Shown here in pieces: positions 16,327 to 24,759 of a DNA stretch of 64,000 bases (position 1 is the stretch's first letter; the number at the start of each line of letters is the position of its first letter). Source of the DNA: Bog-756 sp963699085 (lineage in GTDB: Bacteria; Actinomycetota; Acidimicrobiia; Acidimicrobiales; RAAP-2). The notes under the pieces are model-generated. The model was given only the letters and a program-made list of their open reading frames with translations. It searched no databases and was not told where the DNA came from. The stretch lies in contig CAVOTH010000004.1 of the NCBI GenBank assembly GCA_963699085.1, positions 1,922,001 to 1,986,000 on the forward strand. Direction: 5' to 3'. The position numbers and the translations under genes are program-made.

Positions 16327-17281
16327 TCAGCTGGTTCCGCCGTTGATCGTGGCCGTCGTGACGGCCCCGGCCTGCACGCCCCACTTGACCAGAATCTGGT
16401 GGTAGACGCCGTTCGAGATCAGCAGGTTGACGGCGGCAGCCACCGGTACGGCCATGCCGTTGCCCTTCGGGAGGGCCAGACCGTAGGGAGCGACGGCCAG
16501 CGGAGGCCCGCTGTTCTGGAACACACCGTTCGAAGTGGCGACGATGTAGGCGGCCACCGGTGAGTCGGCGAACCCGGCGTCAGCCCGTCCGCTGGATACG
16601 GCCACATTGGCTTCGGTCTGGGTACTGAATACCAGGACGCTGGCCTTGGGCTTACCGGCGGCCACGCACTTGGCCGCCTGGGTCTTTGCATCGGTCTCCT
16701 CGGTCGTGCCGGACTCCACGGCGATCGAGTGGCCACAGATGACGCTGATGTCGGTGAAGTTCAGCGAGCTTCCCGTCTTCACGTAGAACGACTCACCGGC
16801 ACTGAAGTAGTCGACGAAGTCGACCTGCCCCTGGCGGGCCTTGGTGTCGGTGAACGACGAAGCGCCCATGCCGTACTTGCCGGAGACAATGGCGGGGATG
16901 ATGGTGTCGAATGTGGCGTTGACCAATTTCCGCTTTGAGTCCGAGCGTCTGGGTTATGGCGTTGGCCAGGTCGGCGTCCATCCCCACAATCGTGCTGCCG
17001 TCGGGGGCGATGAACTCGTTGGGTGGGTAGGTCGCGTCCATGGCCACAGTCAGGGTGCCGGCCGAGTGAACGGCGGCCGGGACAGTGGCGGCGATGGCCG
17101 TGTTGGCCGGCTGGGTCGGGATGACCGTAGTCGGGATCGGAGGTGCAGTGGTCGTGGTCGATGCCGCGGTCGTCGTCGTGGAACTGCTCGAGTTGCTCGA
17201 GCAGGCCGAGGCCACGATGGCCAGGCTGCCGATAGCCAGGGCCACGGCGGCCTTTGTCACTCCACGGTTCGGCGTGCGCAC
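16327..17281 (-). CDS. Polar amino-acid ABC transporter substrate-binding lipoprotein (one frameshift)
   Basis: This solute-binding protein is read in two frames. From GTG 17281 (TGGAGG upstream) it has a lipoprotein signal ending ASAC, a Ser/Thr/Pro linker, then LTVAMDATYPPNEF and GMDADLANAI, the SBP_bac_3 N-lobe. The frame then breaks. After one G is dropped from the GG at 16923-16924 it continues as NATFDTIIPAIVSGKYGMG, DFVDYFSAGESFYV and the second lobe to 16327. The corrected length is exactly 317 residues. It is first in the transport operon. Loss of function is possible, but sequence error is more likely. Confidence 0.88.
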
Positions 17282-17443
17282 CGGTGAACCTCCAGGTTGT
17301 CAGGGTTGTGGGATCAAGCCGCCCAAGTGTGCCACGCCTGCCGGAAGTGTGTGTAGTCCACGTGAACTCGGGCGCGCACGAGCCCAAACCGACGAGTCTC
17401 CGAAATACTCGGGCCGGTTCAACAGGGTCTCCTTGTCCATTTG

Positions 17444-18640
17444 TCACGCCAATACAGTCACCGGCAAGTGCTTGAGTCCGTTGATCCAGCTCGATCGGAG
17501 TCGAACGGCATCCCCGGCCTGTGTGATGGAGCTCGTCGCCACAAGCAGCTCCTCGAGCAGCACGGAAATCTCAAATCGCGCCAGGTGTGCGCCGAGGCAA
17601 TGGTGCGGCCCACCTCCCCCGAATGAAAGGTGTGGATTTGGGAACCTCGAAACCTCGAAGCGATGGGAGTCAACGAACACCGCCTCGTCGTAGTTTGCCG
17701 ACATGTAGTACATGGCCACAGGATCGTTCTCCCGGATGACCACTCCGTTGAGCTCGAGATCGCAGGTCGCGGTCCGACGGAAATACACGATGGGAGTCGA
17801 CCATCGGATCATCTCGTCCGAGGCGTGTGCGGTGAGACCTTCCGTCGTCCGCAGATATTGCATCTGGTCTTCGTGTTCGAGCAGAGCCAGCATGCCTTGC
17901 GACATAGCCGTACGGGTCGTCTCGTTTCCGGCAACTGCTAGGGCAAGCACGAAAATCTCGAACTCGTGGGCACCCAGCGCATCGTCGTCTACTTCGGTGA
18001 TGAGGCTGGTGACGATGTCGTCTTTCGGCTCGATGCGTCGCTTGTCGGCCAACTCGGTCGCGTACGAATAGAGCGAAATGGCGGCCTCAAGGGGCGCGTT
18101 CGGGCCATCAGCGAATTCAGGATCGTTCGCACCGGAGATTGTATTTGTCCAAGTCGTAACCTGCGCCCGATCCTCTACTGGCACGCCGAGCAACTCGGAG
18201 ATGGCGAAGGCAGGAAGGGTCGTTGCCACATCGGTGACCCAATCGAACGTGCCGCGCGAGATGACATCGGTCAGGACATCCTTGACTGCGCGTCGATAGC
18301 TGGCCTCGAACTCGGCGATGGCGCGAGGTGTAAATCCACGATTGACGACACGACGAAGACGCGTGTGTGCTGGTCGGTCGGTTTCGATAATTGATCGGAA
18401 CATCTCGCGTTCTTCATCCGACTGTCCCATGAGGAAAACTCCGCCCCGTTCCGACGAGAACCGATCAATGTCACGACTGACCGCTTGGACATCTGCATGA
18501 CGCGTCAGTGCCCAGAAGTCCGGCACAGCCGGATCATCCGACTCGTGCCAGTAGACCGGCGCCTCGCGGCGGAGCCAGTCAAATTGCTGGTGCGGTATCC
18601 CTGCGATCCACTGATCTGGACTGACGAGGTCGATATCCAT
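17444..18640 (-). CDS. Cytochrome P450 (CYP125/CYP124-like)
   Basis: This 398-residue haem monooxygenase is soluble, as expected for bacteria. The haem-binding loop is FGGGGPHHCLGAHLA with the axial Cys at 348, the I-helix oxygen site is AGNETT (237-242) and the ExxR pair is E276/R279. The N-terminal DLVSPDQWIAGIPHQQF and the NTISGANDPEF region resemble the mycobacterial steroid/alkyl hydroxylases CYP125 and CYP124. Electrons would come from a ferredoxin; a suitable [3Fe-4S] ferredoxin gene is about 16 kb away. ATG 18640 has GAAAGG upstream. A lipid or sterol substrate is inferred. Confidence 0.92.
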   Translation of the reverse strand: MDIDLVSPDQWIAGIPHQQFDWLRREAPVYWHESDDPAVPDFWALTRHADVQAVSRDIDRFSSERGGVFLMGQSDEEREMFRSIIETDRPAHTRLRRVVNRGFTPRAIAEFEASYRRAVKDVLTDVISRGTFDWVTDVATTLPAFAISELLGVPVEDRAQVTTWTNTISGANDPEFADGPNAPLEAAISLYSYATELADKRRIEPKDDIVTSLITEVDDDALGAHEFEIFVLALAVAGNETTRTAMSQGMLALLEHEDQMQYLRTTEGLTAHASDEMIRWSTPIVYFRRTATCDLELNGVVIRENDPVAMYYMSANYDEAVFVDSHRFEVSRFPNPHLSFGGGGPHHCLGAHLARFEISVLLEELLVATSSITQAGDAVRLRSSWINGLKHLPVTVLA

Positions 18641-19193
18641 GGCCTGCCTTTCGTTGATTTGAGGGAACTGGCGCCACACTCGACACCCATGGCAGTCCGC
18701 CAACGGAGGAAATCAGCTCAAGCATCCCGACCTGAGAGCGTCAAGTAACTTCGCCAAGAGTGTGGCGTAAGGCCCCCCAACGCCGCAACGGACTCTCGAT
18801 CCCCAACCGACCGTTACCTGGTCCTGGTCGCCCCGACCCCGGGTCCCAGCTTCAGACAGGCTTGAGGTTGCCGATTGCCTGAGCCCGGCCGGCGATCCAG
18901 TTCTATGTGTGGAATCCGTCCACTGGCGGGGTGCCGGCGGCCAGACCGATTGTCCGATCGATTTCAGAAGTGGGGTCATGGACGTCAATTTCACCTCGGA
19001 CAACCTGAGTCATCGTCAGCACGAAGCGGGTTGGATCATCGTCAGCAAGTCGATACGCTGCAATCGTGTCGGGCTATGCGCTCGTATCGTTCCTCGTGAC
19101 CGACCGCTTGAAGCGGCTCGCGCCTTGGATTCTCATTGCGGCCACGATCGAGTCATCGCCCGGAAAGACACTTCCGGTCGTCAACGCCGGCCG
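18641..19193. other. Gap between P450 and APC permease
   Basis: This 553-base divergent region contains the first copy of a 69-base repeat (18758-18826) and presumably both promoters. An in-frame upstream extension of the APC gene (from 18909) is open, but its product is basic and lacks coding character. Nothing else is recognisable. Confidence 0.4.
18758..18826 (+). repeat. Imperfect 69-bp direct repeat, copy A
   Basis: This matches 20773-20841 with a few substitutions and about one gap. Shared blocks include TAAGGCCCCCCA, CCGCAACGGACTCTCGATCC and AACCGACCGT. The two copies are in the same orientation and flank the APC permease gene. Nature unknown; no terminal inverted repeats or target duplications were seen. 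Confidence 0.65.
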
Positions 19194-20552
19194 GTGAGTA
19201 GCACCAACGGCAAAGCCGCCCACCCAAGCGAGCCGACGAGCGAGGCGAACATCGGGTTGGTTGCCGCCCTCAGTATCGGAGTCGGCGGCATGATCGGTGC
19301 TGGGATCTTCACCATTCTTGGGGTCGTAGCCGATATCTCTGGATCTGCCTTGCCCCTGTCCTTCGCGATCGGCGGGGTTGTAGCTGGATTCGCCGCCTAT
19401 GGGTACGTCGCCCTCGGCAAGACCTTCCCCAGTGTTGGTGGCGCAGTTACGTTCTTGGTCCACGGGTATGGCGATGGCATCACTTCCGGCTCATTGAACC
19501 TCTTCCAGTACGTCAGCTACATCATCGCCATCGCGCTGTACGCCACGGGCTTTGCAGCGTATGCCGCTACTTTCGTTCAACTCCCATTGAAAATATGGGC
19601 CGTTACCGTCGTGTTGGCCTTCACCGCCGTCAATTTTCTCGGCAATCGGATCATGGGTCGAGCCGAGTCCGTGATCGTGATAATCAAAGTTGGCATTCTT
19701 GTCCTCTTCGTCGTCGCGGCCTTTGCGGCACTTCCGAAAGACGGATCCGCACGGCTATCGCCAGTCTTGTGGCCAGGTCCCCTGGCAATCCTCACCGGGG
19801 CCGGTCTCTTGTTTGTCGGCTACGAAGGCTTTGGTCTGATCACGAATGCCGCAGCCAACATGGCGAGGCCGAAGGACGAGTTGCCACGCGCCATCTACGG
19901 GAGTGTGTCCATCGTGATCGTCATCTATGTGCTCGTCGCGAGCGGTGTTGTGACCAATGTGCCGCTGGACGTACTGCGAGGACTTGGGGATTCTGCCCTA
20001 GCCGTCGCGGCCAAGCCATCCTTGAGTCAAGTCGGATTCAGATTGATCGCGATCGCGGCATTGCTGTCGACGGCGTCAGCCGTGAACGCCACGTTATTCG
20101 GATCCACGAACATTGCGTATCAGATCGCCAAGAACGGCGGCCTTCCACCGGCGTTCGACCGCAAACTTTGGGGTCGCGACGTGGAAGGACTCTTCATCAC
20201 ATCGGGCTTGGCTCTCGTCTTCGTGCTGGTCTTTCCTTTGAGTTCCGTAGCTTCCATGGGGAGTGCGGGGTTCCTCCTTGTATACGCGGCAGTGAGTATC
20301 GGCCACTTGAGAATTCGAAAGCAGACGGGAGCAAAGGCTTGGGTGATTTTGACTTCGGTTGTCACCTGTCTATGCCTATTCATCGTCCTCCTCCACAACA
20401 TGATCGTCACGGCACCCTCATCAGCGATCGCCCTTGGTGTCACGCTGATGGCGAGCTTCGTGGCGGAGATCCTGTACCGGCGAATGAGCGGGAGAACTTT
20501 TAGAGCAGTCCTGTCCCAAACCAACCCCGGCAGAGGCGATCCCGATGGTTGA
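19194..20552 (+). CDS. APC family amino-acid permease
   Basis: This 452-residue transporter has about 12 membrane helices. The first helix carries the substrate/ion loop IGVGGMIGAGIF typical of the amino acid-polyamine-organocation superfamily, followed by the ALSYAEL-equivalent FAAYGYVALGKTFPSVGGAVTF. It should sit in the inner membrane and import an amino acid or amine. GTG 19194 is chosen because it begins just before the first cytoplasmic residues; no strong ribosome site is visible, so the start is uncertain. The region is AT-richer than its flanks and lies between two direct repeats, suggesting acquisition. Confidence 0.85.
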   Translation: MSSTNGKAAHPSEPTSEANIGLVAALSIGVGGMIGAGIFTILGVVADISGSALPLSFAIGGVVAGFAAYGYVALGKTFPSVGGAVTFLVHGYGDGITSGSLNLFQYVSYIIAIALYATGFAAYAATFVQLPLKIWAVTVVLAFTAVNFLGNRIMGRAESVIVIIKVGILVLFVVAAFAALPKDGSARLSPVLWPGPLAILTGAGLLFVGYEGFGLITNAAANMARPKDELPRAIYGSVSIVIVIYVLVASGVVTNVPLDVLRGLGDSALAVAAKPSLSQVGFRLIAIAALLSTASAVNATLFGSTNIAYQIAKNGGLPPAFDRKLWGRDVEGLFITSGLALVFVLVFPLSSVASMGSAGFLLVYAAVSIGHLRIRKQTGAKAWVILTSVVTCLCLFIVLLHNMIVTAPSSAIALGVTLMASFVAEILYRRMSGRTFRAVLSQTNPGRGDPDG

Positions 20553-21002
20553 CCCAATCACTTTGGGGGCTGTGGTTGGTTCCTGGTGCTCCTGGCATCG
20601 GCAAGGGCGGACGGTGAGCCAGCCTGAGCTACAGGTGCGACACGACCGTGATCGCATCTTCACAGAGGCTCTGGTCAGGCGGTATCGACATTTGTCATTC
20701 CGTCGTCCGTCCAGGACAGAAGTGAGCCAGGATCGCATGTCCGGAAACATGCACAGTCATGTACTCAGAGCGGAGAGTGGCCTAAGGCCCCCCAGGACCG
20801 CAACGGACTCTCGATCCCGAACCGACCGTGAACTGGCTCTGCTTGGACAACATGGTGCCCATGTGCACCAGGCGGGCTGTCGCCACCGGCTGAATACTGA
20901 CCCCTTATCACCGCCCGAAAATTGACCCCCCTTCCCGGTGGTCCACCATTGAGTTTGCTGGATCACGAACCCTGGCTGGATCGCCTGCCGGGGAGGAAGG
21001 AC
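20553..21002. other. Gene-free stretch with repeat copy B and an IS21-type end
   Basis: The first 220 bases hold an open but featureless frame on each strand with no convincing start. Repeat copy B follows at 20773-20841, and an IS21-like terminus with TGACCCC/TTGACCCC words lies at about 20900-20940. Nothing else is recognised. Confidence 0.4.
20773..20841 (+). repeat. Imperfect 69-bp direct repeat, copy B
   Basis: This is the second copy of the repeat at 18758-18826, in the same orientation, 55 bases before the IS21-type terminus. It could be part of the end of an element or an unrelated interspersed repeat. Confidence 0.65.
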
Positions 21003-21122
21003 ATGATCAACGTGGACGAGTGGGCCGAGATCCGTCGGCTGTACTTTGCCGAACGGATGGGCATCAAGACCATCGCCCGGCGTGCGGTCGGCCTCTGGTG
21101 GATCCGCGATCACGTTGCCTGA
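20897..21122 (+). mobile_element. istA: IS21-family element remnant (left end plus istA start)
   Basis: The terminus at about 20897-20940 has the repeated TGACCCC / TTGACCCCCC words common at IS21 ends. At ATG 21003, with GGAGGAAGG upstream, the frame reads MINVDEWAEIRRLYFAERMG then IKTIARR, the N-terminal helix-turn-helix of IstA transposases. After about 28 residues the sequence departs from the family and stops at 21122. The catalytic DDE domain and istB are absent. This is a truncated, immobile copy. Confidence 0.7.
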
Positions 21123-21365
21123 GAGAGTTTCGCCGAGATCTCCATTCTCTGCGTATCGACGGGGTGTACCAGTCGTGCGATTGCATGGGTGATCCACGAG
21201 CCGCCGCCGCACGGCGTTCGATCACCGGACGGTCGGGGTGCGCTGGGGTCCACTTGACAGTTCCGCAAGGCGACGTATTCTGAGTGCCGACGGAAACAAG
21301 AAGTTCGCTCACGGGGAACTGGGAGCGCGACACAGGGGAGGCGGGCAGTGGCGGAGGGCGGGTAG

Positions 21366-21491
21366 TTGCGGTAGGCGGGTTGCGGCGGTAGGCGGGTTGC
21401 GGCGGTAGGCGGGTTGCGGCGGTAGGCGGGTTGTGGCGGTAGGCGGGTTTGGCGGTAGGCGGGTTGTGGCGGTAGGCGGGTAGTGGCGGTG
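21366..21491 (+). repeat. 17-bp tandem repeat (minisatellite)
   Basis: Seven copies of GGTAGGCGGGT recur at a 17-base period (one at 16), with unit GGCGGTAGGCGGGTTGC/T. Degenerate GGCGGAGGGCGGGTAG copies precede the array. The array is purine-rich on the plus strand and lies about 110 bases upstream of a secreted quinoprotein gene. Copy number may vary between strains. Confidence 0.8.
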
Positions 21492-21603
21492 CGAGCTGAA
21501 TGCCTGCTTCCCTGCCGAGTTGCTGCCTGATTCCCCTGCGCAGTAGCCGGGCTTTAGGGAACTAATTCACCAATTGACATCTAACAATGAGAGGGCTGTT
21601 TTG

Positions 21604-23343
21604 ATGAACGACGAACGCATTCGAAAGCACCAGCACTTCGCAATCTACCGAGGTCGGACGGCGAGGGGATTTCGTCGAGCTTTGGCCTTTCTCGCTCTGG
21701 TGTGTCTCGCGTGTCTTGCGATGGTGCCGGCGGCGGCGACGACTGCTGGCGCGGCCCCAGCCGCCAGCAGCGATTGGACCTCCGCCAGTCAAAGCATCTC
21801 GGGTAACCGCACTCAGCCCAACGACAACGACATCAACCCGACGAATGTCGGCAATCTGGAACCCAAGTGGGTATTCACCGATCATGGCGACGTGTCGGCC
21901 ACGCCAACCGTAAAAGGCGATGCAGTGTACTTTCCCGATTTCGGTGGGTACCTGAATGCGGTCAACGCGAAAACCGGCCACCTCATCTGGGAGGACCCAA
22001 TCTCCAACTACGACGGTGAGCCTGGTGCGGTGTCCCGCAACAGCCCCCTCGTAGTCGGCAATGAACTGATATTGGGGGATAACGCCTCCGGCGCGCAGAG
22101 CGGAGGTGCGCACCTGTTCGCCGTCAACAGGACGAATGGCGATCTCATCTGGAGCCAGGAGGTCGACACCAACCCGGCGGCGATCATCACTTCGAATCCG
22201 GTGGCGGTCGGCAATAAGGTCATAGTCGGAATCGCCTCGAATGAGGAGGCGGATGCCGAAAGCGCTAGTTACCCTTGTTGCAGCTTCCGTGGTGCTGTGG
22301 TGGAGGTGGACGCCAAGACCGGGCAGACGCTGTGGAAGACCTACACCGTCCCGTCTAACACCGGTACTAGCGGAGACAGCAACGCTCCCTGCGCATCCGA
22401 CAACCCGGCAGCGGGCTGTGGGTACACGGGCGGAGCGGTGTGGGGAACACCCACTATCGACCCCGCGACCAACCAGGTATTCGTCGGAGTTGGGAACAAC
22501 TACACAGCTCCGGATGCCGCAGTCGCATGCGCGAACGCGGCGCTGAATGCGAACCCTCCAACGTCCGACGCCGGATGTACTGCAAGCGACGACTACTTCG
22601 ACGCCGTTATGGCGCTGAACTTCAAGACCGGAGCCATCGAGTGGGGCAACAAGGTCGAGGGCTGGGACGCATGGAATGTGGCTTGCTTGGTGGGGTACGC
22701 CCCGGGCGCAACGTGGTGCCCGTCCCCGGCCAGCCCCGACTTCGACTTCGGCGGCAGCTCCCCCAACCTGATCACCGTCACCGGACCGAACGGGCCGGAA
22801 ACGTTGGTCGGCGACGGGCAGAAGAGTGGGATCTACTGGGCGTTCAATCCGGCTAATGGGAACATCGTCTGGGACACCTTGGTCGGGCCAGGTACGTCAC
22901 TCGGAGGCATCGAGTGGGGAAGCGCTTACGACGGTCACCAGATCTACACGACTGAATCCGACCCCTTTGGCATCCCATACACCCTTGCCAACGGCGACCC
23001 GGTCGCCGGTGGCTCATGGGCGGCGCTCAACCCTCAGACGGGTGCCATCAACTGGCAGACCGCGACACCAAACGGCGCAGCAGCACTGGGCCCCGTGAGT
23101 GAGGCCGGTGGTGTTGTCTATGCAGGGTCGATGGACCCGAGCGCGACCGACTCTGACATGTTCGCCCTGGACGCGAACACGGGAGCGATCCTGTGGAGCT
23201 TCGATGCTGGATCATCGGTGAATGCAGCCCCAGCGATCGTCGGGGGCACGTTGTATTGGGGATCGGGTTACGACCACCTGGGCCCAGCTCTGCCGTTCAC
23301 TGGGAACGACAAGTTCTACGCATTCAGCGTGCGCGGCCTGTAA
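21604..23343 (+). CDS. Secreted PQQ-type beta-propeller protein (quinoprotein alcohol dehydrogenase-like)
   Basis: This 579-residue exported protein has a signal peptide (basic Arg-rich start, hydrophobic core about residues 26-45, AGA-A cleavage). The rest is a propeller built of G-x-x-x-W blades (KTGHLIWED, TNGDLIWSQ, KTGQTLWKT, NTGAILWSF). Adjacent cysteines at 225-226 (YPCCSFRG) match the vicinal disulfide of PQQ alcohol dehydrogenases, and the overall pattern is close to polyvinyl-alcohol dehydrogenase-like proteins. No cytochrome c domain is fused. ATG 21604 has GAGAGGG upstream; TTG 21574 is an alternative. Cofactor use is inferred. Confidence 0.82.
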   Translation: MNDERIRKHQHFAIYRGRTARGFRRALAFLALVCLACLAMVPAAATTAGAAPAASSDWTSASQSISGNRTQPNDNDINPTNVGNLEPKWVFTDHGDVSATPTVKGDAVYFPDFGGYLNAVNAKTGHLIWEDPISNYDGEPGAVSRNSPLVVGNELILGDNASGAQSGGAHLFAVNRTNGDLIWSQEVDTNPAAIITSNPVAVGNKVIVGIASNEEADAESASYPCCSFRGAVVEVDAKTGQTLWKTYTVPSNTGTSGDSNAPCASDNPAAGCGYTGGAVWGTPTIDPATNQVFVGVGNNYTAPDAAVACANAALNANPPTSDAGCTASDDYFDAVMALNFKTGAIEWGNKVEGWDAWNVACLVGYAPGATWCPSPASPDFDFGGSSPNLITVTGPNGPETLVGDGQKSGIYWAFNPANGNIVWDTLVGPGTSLGGIEWGSAYDGHQIYTTESDPFGIPYTLANGDPVAGGSWAALNPQTGAINWQTATPNGAAALGPVSEAGGVVYAGSMDPSATDSDMFALDANTGAILWSFDAGSSVNAAPAIVGGTLYWGSGYDHLGPALPFTGNDKFYAFSVRGL

Positions 23344-23351
23344 GTCGCATG

Positions 23352-23387
23352 CGGATGCCCCGACGGGAACTCCCGCCGGGGCATCCG
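23352..23387 (+). terminator. Terminator-like hairpin after quinoprotein gene
   Basis: CGGATGCCCCG (23352-23362) pairs perfectly with CGGGGCATCCG (23377-23387), an 11-base stem starting 8 bases after the stop codon. The loop can itself fold. There is no T-tract, which is common in high-GC actinobacteria. Confidence 0.65.
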
Positions 23388-23451
23388 TCGCGTCTCAGTC
23401 TGAGATTGACCTCGGGTCCCGGTGCGTCGGCGATTTCCGATGAGTCCTCAG

Positions 23452-23815
23452 ACCGGTTCGAGACGTCACTGCTACCGCCCGCAGAATTTCGGCGACGAAC
23501 CTCCGTGAACGGTTGGCGCTCGAAGACGCAGACGAGGAGTTGAAACAGCTTGGAGACACTCTTGACGACCTCTTCGCACGCCTTGACGCCGCCTTTGAAG
23601 CACAGCGACACTTCGTCGCCAACGGCCAGAGCGGTGTGGATCAACGGGAGCAAACCGACCTGGCGGATATCTGCCGTGCCGTCATACCTCGCTCAACCAA
23701 CGAATCTGAACGACTCGGGCTTCACGTCGAGGCCGCCATCGATCCCGCCCTGCTCGAGGGCGACCACCAGCTCCTCGAATCAGCGCCCGGCCACTGGTTC
23801 AGTCCGAACCCCTAG
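23452..23815 (+). pseudogene. Sensor histidine kinase relic with the H-box deleted
   Basis: The plus strand reads PVRDVTATARRISATNLRER, LALEDADEELKQLGDTLDDL and LEAAFEAQRHFVAN-type sequence, i.e. the end of a HAMP domain and the first helix of a HisKA domain. Right where SHELRTPL should follow, the text jumps to GVDQREQTDLADICRAVI and GLHVEAAIDPALLEGDHQLLE, the stretch before the ATPase domain. About 60-70 residues with the phospho-His are missing, and the ATPase domain is cut off. There is no start codon or sensor part. Non-functional remnant of a TcrY/PrrB-like kinase. Confidence 0.72.
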
Positions 23816-23824
23816 GTAATGCGT

Positions 23825-24187
23825 CTAGCGACGGCGTCGTGCGGACGCGCGTTGGCGGGTGTCGTCAAGTTCGACCTGTAGGGCTTGGTTGGCGGCCTGG
23901 AGGGTCAAGACGGCAGCGACGCCAGCCAGATTGAGGCCGTCGTCGAGAAGCCGGCCGATCTCTCGGAGGCGGATCAGGTCATCGTCGCTGTAGCGGCGGG
24001 TGCCGCCTTGGCTGCGGGCCGGGTTTATCAGGCCCCGGGTCTCATAGAGCCGGAGGTTCTGCGGGGCGCTGCCCACCAGTTCGGCCGCTACGGAGATTCC
24101 GTAGAGGCCTCGGCTGGGATCGGGGCGGTCATCCAACTCCGGCGATCGACTCATCGGAATCTGAACAAAACCCCTTGCATCGGACAT
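23825..24187 (-). CDS. MerR family regulator (HspR-like)
   Basis: This 120-residue DNA-binding protein has the MerR helix-turn-helix and wing (YGISVAAELVGSAPQNLRLYETRGLINPARSQGGTRRYSDDDLIRL) and a short coiled C-terminus ending in a basic patch. There are no effector-binding cysteines, as in HspR. It is divergent from a small heat-shock gene with starts only 89 bases apart, so it probably controls Hsp20 and itself. ATG 24187 has GGAGA 3-4 bases upstream; ATG 24154 is an alternative start. Confidence 0.85.
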   Translation of the reverse strand: MSDARGFVQIPMSRSPELDDRPDPSRGLYGISVAAELVGSAPQNLRLYETRGLINPARSQGGTRRYSDDDLIRLREIGRLLDDGLNLAGVAAVLTLQAANQALQVELDDTRQRASARRRR

Positions 24188-24254
24188 GGTCTCCAGGGTA
24201 TAACAAATCTGTAGCAACCACCATAGATCCGGAGGCGCAGGAAGGACGCCTCCG
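24175..24254 (+). promoter_or_regulatory. hsp20 promoter and 5'-UTR hairpin
   Basis: TTGCAT (24175-24180) and TATAAC (24199-24204) are spaced by 18 bases and fit a plus-strand promoter. Downstream, CGGAGGCG (24230-24237) and CGCCTCCG (24247-24254) form a perfect 8-base stem with a 9-base loop in the untranslated leader, 22 bases before the hsp20 start. The MerR start overlaps the same promoter. Confidence 0.5.
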
Positions 24255-24276
24255 ACTGAAGCAAGGAGGGTACGTC

Positions 24277-24753
24277 ATGCTTGTTCGTTCTGATCCGTTC
24301 CGTCAGTTCGACCGGTTGGCCGAGCAGGTCTTCGGAACCGTCGCCCGTCCGGCGGCCATGCCCATGGATGCGTGGCGCAGCGGCAACGAGTTCGTCGTCG
24401 AGTTCGACCTGCCAGGAATCGACCCGGCCAGCATCGACCTCGATGTGGAGCGAAATGTGCTGACTGTCCGGGCCGAACGTCCACCCGCTACCGGGCCCGA
24501 AGTCGAGTTGGTGGCCTCGGAGCGTCCGAGGGGGGTGTTCGGCCGACAGGTCATGCTTGGAGATGCACTCGACACCGGGGGCATCACCGCCGCCTACAAC
24601 AGCGGCGTTCTCCGGCTCACGATCCCTGTTGCCGAGCGGGCCAAGCCTCGCAAGATCACCGTCAGCACCGACGAGCAGTCCGCCGTATCGGCTGCCGGAG
24701 ACTCTCAGGTGATCTCGGCAACAGCGGAGGATCGCCAACCAGTCTCGGTGTGA
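24277..24753 (+). CDS. Hsp20/alpha-crystallin family small heat-shock protein
   Basis: This 158-residue ATP-independent chaperone binds unfolding proteins as an oligomer. It has an N-terminal arm with FRQFDRLAEQVFG, an alpha-crystallin domain from about residue 28 (WRSGNEFVVEFDLPGI, then NVLTVRAERP, ERPRGVFGRQVML) and the conserved AAYNSGVLRLTIPVAE near residue 110. The tail is Ser/Ala-rich. A strong AAGGAGGG lies 7 bases before ATG 24277, which decides the start. Control by the divergent MerR/HspR-like protein is likely. Confidence 0.93.
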   Translation: MLVRSDPFRQFDRLAEQVFGTVARPAAMPMDAWRSGNEFVVEFDLPGIDPASIDLDVERNVLTVRAERPPATGPEVELVASERPRGVFGRQVMLGDALDTGGITAAYNSGVLRLTIPVAERAKPRKITVSTDEQSAVSAAGDSQVISATAEDRQPVSV

Positions 24754-24759
24754 TTCGTC

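Noticed and set aside
20545..20925. 126-residue plus-strand frame after the APC permease
   Set aside because: No start signal or motif; it crosses the repeat copy B and the IS21 terminus, so the open frame is chance.
21366..21491. CRISPR-like array
   Set aside because: Units are contiguous at a 17-base period with no unique spacers; it is a minisatellite.
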